From: Nocardioides sp. GY 10113
GTDB taxonomy: Bacteria > Actinomycetota > Actinomycetes > Propionibacteriales > Nocardioidaceae
Direction of reading: 5' to 3'
DNA length: 64,000 bases
Assembly: GCF_004919105.1 (NCBI RefSeq)
Contig: NZ_STGK01000017.1
Location: forward strand, 33,617 to 97,616
Within the stretch, counting starts at the first letter, position 1, and the number at the start of each line of letters is the position of its first letter. The notes beneath the pieces were generated by a model. It worked only from the letters and a program-made list of their open reading frames with translations. It was not told where the DNA came from and did not search any database. The translations under genes and the position numbers were made by a program. Shown one piece after another: positions 59,901-64,000 of this stretch.

Positions 59901-61794
59901 GCGGATCACCAGCTCGCGGAGCGTCAACGACGGGCAGTGGCACCTCATCTCCGCCACCATGTCGCCCGCCGACGGCATGCGTCTCTACGTCGACGGCGCC
60001 CCCGCAGGGACGAACGCGAACACCGTCGCGCAGAGCTTCCAGGGCTACTGGCGGGTCGGCAGCGACAACATCTGGTCCGGTGCCTGGTCCGACAACCTGT
60101 CGGGCACGCTCGACGAGGCCTCCGTCTTCGGCTCCGTGCTGAGCGCGAACCAGATGCAGGCGCTGTACGACGCTCGCCTGGCCACCGAGATCCTTGGTGG
60201 TGGCGGTGGTGGCGGCGGTGGCACGGGCACCAACGAGGCGCCGACGGCCGCGTTCACCTCGACGGCGGACTTCCAGACCGTGCAGTTCGACGGTGCGGCC
60301 TCGAGCGACGCCGACGGGACGGTGATGACCTACGCCTGGGACTTCGGTGACGGCGCGACCGGGGTGGGGGAGCTGACCAGCCACGCCTACGCGGCGGCGG
60401 GCACCTACACGGTGACGTTGACGGTGACCGACGACAAGGGTGCGACCGACTCGGTGAGTCATGACGTGACCACCACCCCGGCGCCCACGTCGGGCACGGT
60501 GATCCCGGCGGGGTCGGCGTGGCGGTGGCGGTATCAGTCGGGTGCGCCCGCGGGGTCGTGGGCGGAGGTGGGCTTCGACGCGTCCTCGTGGGGTGAGGGT
60601 GCGGGTGTGCTCGGGTTCGGTGCCTCGGGGTTGGGCACGAACATCGACACGTTCGCCTCGACCTCGGAGCGGCCGTTGGCGGCGTACTTCCGGCGGGAGT
60701 TCCAGGTTGCGGACCGTACGAAGGTGACCGCCCTGGTGCTGACCACGGTGGCCGACGACGGGGTGGTGGTCTACGTGAACGGGACCGAGGTGGGGCGGTC
60801 GAACATGCCCAGCGGGTCGGTGACCAGCAGGACGTACGCGTCCTCGGCGCGCAGCACGGACGTGGCGAACAGCGTGCCGGTGGTGGTCGAGGTGCCGACC
60901 GGGTTGCTGGTGGACGGCACGAACGTGGTGGCTGCGGAGACGCACCTGAACTACCGGGCGACGCGGGACCTGAGCTTCGACCTGTCCGCGGTGATGACCA
61001 CGGGCTCGGTGAGCGTGAACCAGTCGCCGACCGCGGCGTTCACCTCGTCCGTGGACTCGCTGACGGCGCAGTTCGACGGCGCGGCCTCGAGCGACGCCGA
61101 CGGGACGGTGGCCTCCTACGCGTGGGACTTCGGTGACGGCGCGACCGGGTCCGGGCAGCAGGCCCAGCACGCGTACGCGGCGGCGGGCACCTACACGGTG
61201 ACGTTGACGGTGACCGACGACAAGGGCGCGACCGACTCGGTGAGCCATGACGTGACCGTGAGTCCGGCCGGTGAGAGCGTGGTGATCCCGGCGGGATCGG
61301 CGTGGCGGTGGCGGTATCAGTCGGGTGCGCCCGCGGGGTCGTGGGCGGAGGTGGGCTTCGATGCGTCCTCGTGGGGTGAGGGTGCGGGTGTGCTCGGGTT
61401 CGGTGCCTCGGGGTTGGGCACGAACATCGACACGTTCGCCTCGACCTCGGAGCGGCCGTTGGCGGCGTACTTCCGGCGGGAGTTCCAGGTCGCGGACCGT
61501 GCGAAGGTGACCGCCCTGGTGCTGACCACGGTGGCCGATGACGGTGTGGTGGTCTACGTGAACGGGACCGAGGTGGGGCGGTCGAACATGCCCAGCGGGT
61601 CGGTGACCAGTGGGACGTATGCGTCCTCGGCGCGCAACAGCACGACGGCCAGCAACTCTCCGGTGGTGATCGAGGTGCCGATCGGGTTGCTGGTGGACGG
61701 CACGAACGTGGTGGCTGCGGAGACGCACCTGAACTACCGGGCGACGCGGGACCTGAGCTTCGACCTGTCCGGTCAGCTCACGGAGTCCCCCTGA
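56920..61794 (+). CDS. Giant secreted mosaic protein: fibrinogen-like, propeller, FN3, PKD, LamG and repeated jelly-roll modules
   Basis: 1624 residues with a signal peptide (cleavage likely after AAA). Order: fibrinogen-like domain (about 45-260; CWEIKQAQPSSTDGAYWLL, FYCDMTTDGGGWVLVG), beta-propeller (about 305-685; VGGNFRYV, AAGEFTSV), FN3 (about 685-770), PKD (about 772-857), LamG-like (about 867-1093), Gly-rich linker, PKD (about 1107-1187), a jelly-roll, galactose-binding-type unit (about 1190-1357), then PKD plus jelly-roll again. The last two PKD/jelly-roll pairs are a near-exact 783-bp duplication. No sortase motif or catalytic site is evident. It should bind glycans or other surface structures. 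A strong purine-rich site precedes the ATG. Confidence 0.85.
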   Translation: MRGVRPIVLLCLLASALVLPVVTSQLAPAAAAVLRLGASADTAAGSCWEIKQAQPSSTDGAYWLLTPAMVEPQRFYCDMTTDGGGWVLVGQGREGWTIDYDGKGDAAGLLEPSALALTSTVQLPSRTVRALMNGGRVDALDDGVRLRRATTTSGSSYQEVRVRYAKWPGWTWTFGAENPVSTWTVGGRSGSGGTSASFGTGSGQNLVYNTAVEANTYRRGFGYGSSVGGSSSDSSYLWSASSSGYALPQTQVFVRPKVLSSDAAFTAIGDAGLAGWSQQSLPSSRALASPWGVSGLAGDTETEGNVEVQAFTQSGSTMYVGGNFRYVQRDAAGTGRVSQPFLAAFDVATGEWVQSFRPTLDEQVHDLATLPSGAVVAAGEFTSVNGQPATGIVALDPVTGAIDGSWNVTLENRLTNGDFRVNALTVAGDWLYIAGAVTHYAGGTRSAFVYSRGLGRVAVTDGTPDVDWRPTFNATVTDVSVSPDGGTAYATGYFTRANSNNVVSIKAAAVSTAAGATARAWSPTWSNSNNYQRSVDAVGNKVWVGGSEHSLFQFDPTTLNRTMGDIAKPHGDIQAIGHLDNAVFAGCHCDDWSYHDAYTWSTLNSGWTGADALRWLGAWDATTGDRLPSFTPNLEMRSGTGIWAITPDDTGVLWAGGDVVAAATSTQAAAFAGGFVRFPKRDSTAPTAPSALTVSGTTSTTATLSWSGSTDAGGGVRYVVLRDDRPIAATTGNITAITVPLGGANRYFVRAVDRAGNYSATTSVVAVEGGHTPPTASFSASTSGATVQVDGSASAATDATITDYLWDFGDGGGARGATTQHTYVTGGTYVVTLTVTDSTGATGSSSSTVTVTAGGPPGAGPDDPYGNLVYSMNPSHYYRLGESSGSTAKDAGPAGADGTYVGSLTKGAAGALAGTTDTAVSSSWFTGGFVASPQLTSAPDTFSLAIWVRTTSSLGGRLIGYSSSNSGGSSNYDRMLYLRSDGTVVFGAYSGSEQRITSSRSVNDGQWHLISATMSPADGMRLYVDGAPAGTNANTVAQSFQGYWRVGSDNIWSGAWSDNLSGTLDEASVFGSVLSANQMQALYDARLATEILGGGGGGGGGTGTNEAPTAAFTSTADFQTVQFDGAASSDADGTVMTYAWDFGDGATGVGELTSHAYAAAGTYTVTLTVTDDKGATDSVSHDVTTTPAPTSGTVIPAGSAWRWRYQSGAPAGSWAEVGFDASSWGEGAGVLGFGASGLGTNIDTFASTSERPLAAYFRREFQVADRTKVTALVLTTVADDGVVVYVNGTEVGRSNMPSGSVTSRTYASSARSTDVANSVPVVVEVPTGLLVDGTNVVAAETHLNYRATRDLSFDLSAVMTTGSVSVNQSPTAAFTSSVDSLTAQFDGAASSDADGTVASYAWDFGDGATGSGQQAQHAYAAAGTYTVTLTVTDDKGATDSVSHDVTVSPAGESVVIPAGSAWRWRYQSGAPAGSWAEVGFDASSWGEGAGVLGFGASGLGTNIDTFASTSERPLAAYFRREFQVADRAKVTALVLTTVADDGVVVYVNGTEVGRSNMPSGSVTSGTYASSARNSTTASNSPVVIEVPIGLLVDGTNVVAAETHLNYRATRDLSFDLSGQLTESP
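60247..60988 (+). repeat. First copy of a 783-bp in-frame duplication
   Basis: This segment encodes one PKD plus one jelly-roll unit and repeats at 61030-61771 with an offset of exactly 783 bases (261 codons). The jelly-roll part is almost identical at the DNA level; the first 60 bases and the segment near 60830-60900 differ more. It indicates recent duplication or ongoing gene conversion. Confidence 0.9.
61030..61771 (+). repeat. Second copy of the 783-bp duplication
   Basis: See the first copy at 60247-60988. This copy has the same PKD plus jelly-roll architecture and ends 20 bases before the gene's stop. It differs in the segment near 61620-61680 (NSTTASNSPVVIEV against STDVANSVPVVVEV). 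Confidence 0.9.
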
Positions 61795-61812
61795 CGGCGC
61801 CCTGTTCGGCTC

Positions 61813-61844
61813 GCGCGGCCGGGGCGCACCAGCGCCGGCCGCGC
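61813..61844. terminator. Hairpin between converging genes
   Basis: A perfect 10-bp stem (61813-61822 with 61835-61844) with a 12-base loop in the 58-base gap between the mosaic-protein gene and the converging lipoprotein gene. Probably terminates both. Confidence 0.75.
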
Positions 61845-61852
61845 GGCGTCGG

Positions 61853-62701
61853 TCAGCCCTTGCCGATGACCAGGAACGGCGTCGCGAGGTCGCCGTTCAT
61901 CTGGTCGGTGGCCGACGCGACGATGACGCCGTTGGCGGAGACCTTGCCGCCGATCGACATCGGAACCCGCGGGTCCGCCGGTGTCACGTCGCCCGTCGCG
62001 CCGACCACGGTCCGCTCCGACATGTCCGACGGATCCGCGAGCGGCCAGGTGGTGACGGTGACCTCCATGCCCTCGCGTCGGCACTCCATGTGGTACCAGA
62101 GGCCCGGGATCACGGTGACCTCGGAGCGCACCGTCACGGTGCCGAGGTCGCCCTGGACGACGCACGCCGGCCGTCCCAGGTCCAGCTCGGCCTTGTAGAG
62201 CGTCGGTTCGCTGTACAGGCCCCGCTGAACCAGGTTGTCGCCGTTGTCCTCAGCACGCCCCGCCGAGTCGGTCGCCACGTTGAAGTCCGTGCCCCAGGTG
62301 AAGGGCCGCTGCCCGGGGTTGAGGGCGTCGTCCGGCCCCGCGTTGGTGACCACCACGACCGCTCGTGGGTAGCGACCCTGGCCGCGGTAGGTGGGGAAGC
62401 GCAGCGCTCCCACCCCCTCGGGCGCCTTCGCCGCCGTGACCTCCCCGCCGGCGAGGGTGGCGACGGTGACGTCGACGTCGGCAGAGCCGACCTGGACGGG
62501 CTCGCCGCCGCGCGCCTCGATCCGCACCGTCGTCGGTCCGTCGGCTACCTCCGCGGTCGGCGACGGGGTGATCGGCGTCGTGGACGCGGGGGGCTCCTGC
62601 TCGTCCTGGACCCCGCACGCCGTCGCGGTCAGCAGCGCGCACCCGAGGGCGCCGGCCAGCCAGGCGGCGGGTCGGTGCGCGGGCCAGCCCCGGTTCGTCA
62701 C
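61853..62701 (-). CDS. Putative lipoprotein of unknown function
   Basis: 282 residues. The N-terminus carries a signal sequence with lipobox LTATAC (Cys29), followed by a Thr/Pro-rich linker and a beta-rich domain of about 220 residues with YPRAVVVVTNAGPDDALNPG and a pair of cysteines (RPACVVQGD and HMECRREG). The fold looks like an immunoglobulin-type sandwich of the kind seen in surface-exposed actinobacterial lipoproteins. I do not recognise it further. Lies on the opposite strand from its neighbours within the polysaccharide region. Confidence 0.7.
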   Translation of the reverse strand: MTNRGWPAHRPAAWLAGALGCALLTATACGVQDEQEPPASTTPITPSPTAEVADGPTTVRIEARGGEPVQVGSADVDVTVATLAGGEVTAAKAPEGVGALRFPTYRGQGRYPRAVVVVTNAGPDDALNPGQRPFTWGTDFNVATDSAGRAEDNGDNLVQRGLYSEPTLYKAELDLGRPACVVQGDLGTVTVRSEVTVIPGLWYHMECRREGMEVTVTTWPLADPSDMSERTVVGATGDVTPADPRVPMSIGGKVSANGVIVASATDQMNGDLATPFLVIGKG

Positions 62702-62944
62702 GGAGCCGAGCGTAGGCGCCAGACGTCTCCCGGCGGGACCGATCCCAGTGCGTGGCGGGCGCCGCGCCGCTGGGGTCCCGCCGCGGCGCGACGGGCCCGG
62801 CCCCGCGAGGACGGGCAGCGGAGGGGCGATTTACCGCTTGTGGGGCATGCCGCTGCTGGCCATCAATGTGACCGTTGTCCAGCGTTGACTTGGGGTCCCA
62901 TGTCCTCAGTGGCGTTCCGGTGAACGAATGAGTGGGGAGAGATA

Positions 62945-64000
62945 ATGCTCCGAGCAGCATGGCGCCGCAGGCTGGCAGGTAGCGCCGCGGCGCTTCTCGC
63001 GGGCGGCCTGGTGGCCGCGGTGGCGACGCCGCCGGCGCCGGCGCAGGCCGCGACCAATGACCAGACGCTGAGCGGCACGGCGTCCTCGATGTGGCAGACC
63101 AACCAGCCCGTCGACGCGCTGGCGACCGCGAACGGGGTGGTGTTCGCCGGCGGTCGGTTCACGCAGGTGCGCCCACCGGGGACGAACAGCAACTCCAACC
63201 AGGCGGTGTCGCGGACCTACCTGGCGGCGTTCAACGCCAGCACCGGTGCGTTGATCACGTCGTTCAACTTCACGCTGAACGGTCGCGTCTACGACCTGAA
63301 GGTCTCCCCGAACGGCCAGACGCTCTACGTGGCCGGCTCGTTCTCGAGCGTCAACGGCAGCGCCCGGGGCCGGGTGGCCGCGATCAACCTGTCGAACTAC
63401 ACGCTCACCAGCTTCAACCCCAACGCCAACCGCGTCGTCACCGCGCTCGGCCCGACGGCCAACCGCCTCTACCTCTCCGGCGACTTCACGACCGTGGGCG
63501 GCGCCGACAGGCCGACCATCGCCTCGGTCGTGGCGGTCGGCGCGAGCAGCGGCACGCCGGGCGCCCTCGACAACTCGTTCGGAGCCACGCTGACGGCCCC
63601 CGAGCCGAACCCGTTCAGCGGCACACCGAGCCCGCGCGCCCTCAGCATCCTGCCCTCCCCGAACGGGCAGCGACTGCTGATCGGCGGTGGCTTCAACGCG
63701 GTCAACGGCACCGCCACCGGCGGCGTCGCCTCGCTGGACCCCGCCACCGGCGCGCTGCAGGACTGGTCCGCCAACACCGACCAGCCGATCAACACCAACT
63801 GTGGGGGCCGCACCCGGGCGATCATCACCGACGGCACCAACGCCTACGTGACCGCCGAGGGCGACCCGCCGGGTTGTTACGAGGGCACCTACGCGGCCGA
63901 CATCGAGACCGGCGAGATGGTCTGGAACTCCGAGTGTCTCGGGGCCTCCCAGGGCATCGCGGTGATGCGGGGCGTGCTGTACAAGGGCTCGCACCAGCAC
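62945..64000 (+). CDS. Secreted beta-propeller protein, 5' part (runs off window)
   Basis: An open frame from the ATG at 62945 reaches the window end with no stop (352 codons seen). A ggggaga ribosome site precedes it. The signal peptide is LAGGLVAAVATPPAPAQAA-like, with cleavage near QAA. The mature part repeats the propeller pattern: VDALATANGVVFAGGRFTQV, VYDLKVSPNGQTLYVAGSFS, VTALGPTANRLYLSGDFTTV, LSILPSPNGQRLLIGGGFNA. It is the third propeller gene of the region and could be a longer mosaic like its upstream neighbour. Upstream (62702-62944) a 5-bp dyad lies at 62913-62926. Confidence 0.85.
   Translation, partial: MLRAAWRRRLAGSAAALLAGGLVAAVATPPAPAQAATNDQTLSGTASSMWQTNQPVDALATANGVVFAGGRFTQVRPPGTNSNSNQAVSRTYLAAFNASTGALITSFNFTLNGRVYDLKVSPNGQTLYVAGSFSSVNGSARGRVAAINLSNYTLTSFNPNANRVVTALGPTANRLYLSGDFTTVGGADRPTIASVVAVGASSGTPGALDNSFGATLTAPEPNPFSGTPSPRALSILPSPNGQRLLIGGGFNAVNGTATGGVASLDPATGALQDWSANTDQPINTNCGGRTRAIITDGTNAYVTAEGDPPGCYEGTYAADIETGEMVWNSECLGASQGIAVMRGVLYKGSHQH

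Overview
The window is very GC-rich, densely coded DNA from an actinobacterium. DtxR/IdeR-type iron boxes, the TCGAAC-N4-GTTCGA form of SOS box, leaderless-looking genes behind TANNNT -10 elements, a glnA2/glnE pair and many GTG starts all fit this. A Nocardioides-like member of the Propionibacteriales is my best guess, but it is an inference. I see no rRNA, tRNA, CRISPR array, insertion sequence or prophage.

Layout. 1-4.8 kb: the end of an MFS transporter, then an iron-siderophore ABC importer (two permeases, ATPase, lipoprotein) with two DtxR/IdeR-like boxes. 4.8-10.1 kb: a lipoprotein, glutamine synthetase GlnA2, a broken glutamine amidotransferase ending in a 12-bp repeat, and glnE. 10.2-27 kb: mostly chromosomal housekeeping and catabolic genes: a small gene behind a perfect SOS box, a glutathionyl-hydroquinone-reductase-like protein, a DEAD-box helicase, an acyl-CoA dehydrogenase, an MpaB-like (DUF2236) oxygenase with a divergent TetR regulator, a PAS protein plus soluble chemotaxis transducer, a 5'-3' exonuclease with no normal start codon, a holin-like membrane protein, CsbD, a 72-bp tandem repeat block, DoxX, DUF4031, an acyl-CoA carboxylase, a KAS III and two dehydrogenases next to a KstR-like operator.

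26.9-36.2 kb: a possible defence island. An S24/LexA-fold protein that lacks the catalytic residues, with an SOS box around its start codon, precedes JetA-JetB-JetC (DUF3375, DUF4194, SMC-like ATPase) of a Wadjet/MksBEF-type complex. JetD is absent; a membrane-anchored patatin-like phospholipase lies where JetD would be expected. 36.2-43.5 kb: DUF5995, DUF302, phosphoketolase with acetate kinase, a flavin-binding protein and a CPSF-like metallo-beta-lactamase nuclease.

43.6-64 kb: a surface polysaccharide region with Wzy-type machinery (two glycosyltransferases, polymerase, Wzz-like co-polymerase, flippase), a Gfo/Idh oxidoreductase and an uncharacterised TIM-barrel-like protein, two sulfotransferases around an APH-fold kinase, and three secreted beta-propeller proteins. 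One propeller protein is a 1624-residue mosaic of fibrinogen-like, propeller, FN3, PKD, LamG and jelly-roll modules. The set suggests export of a sulfated exopolysaccharide with secreted carbohydrate-binding proteins.
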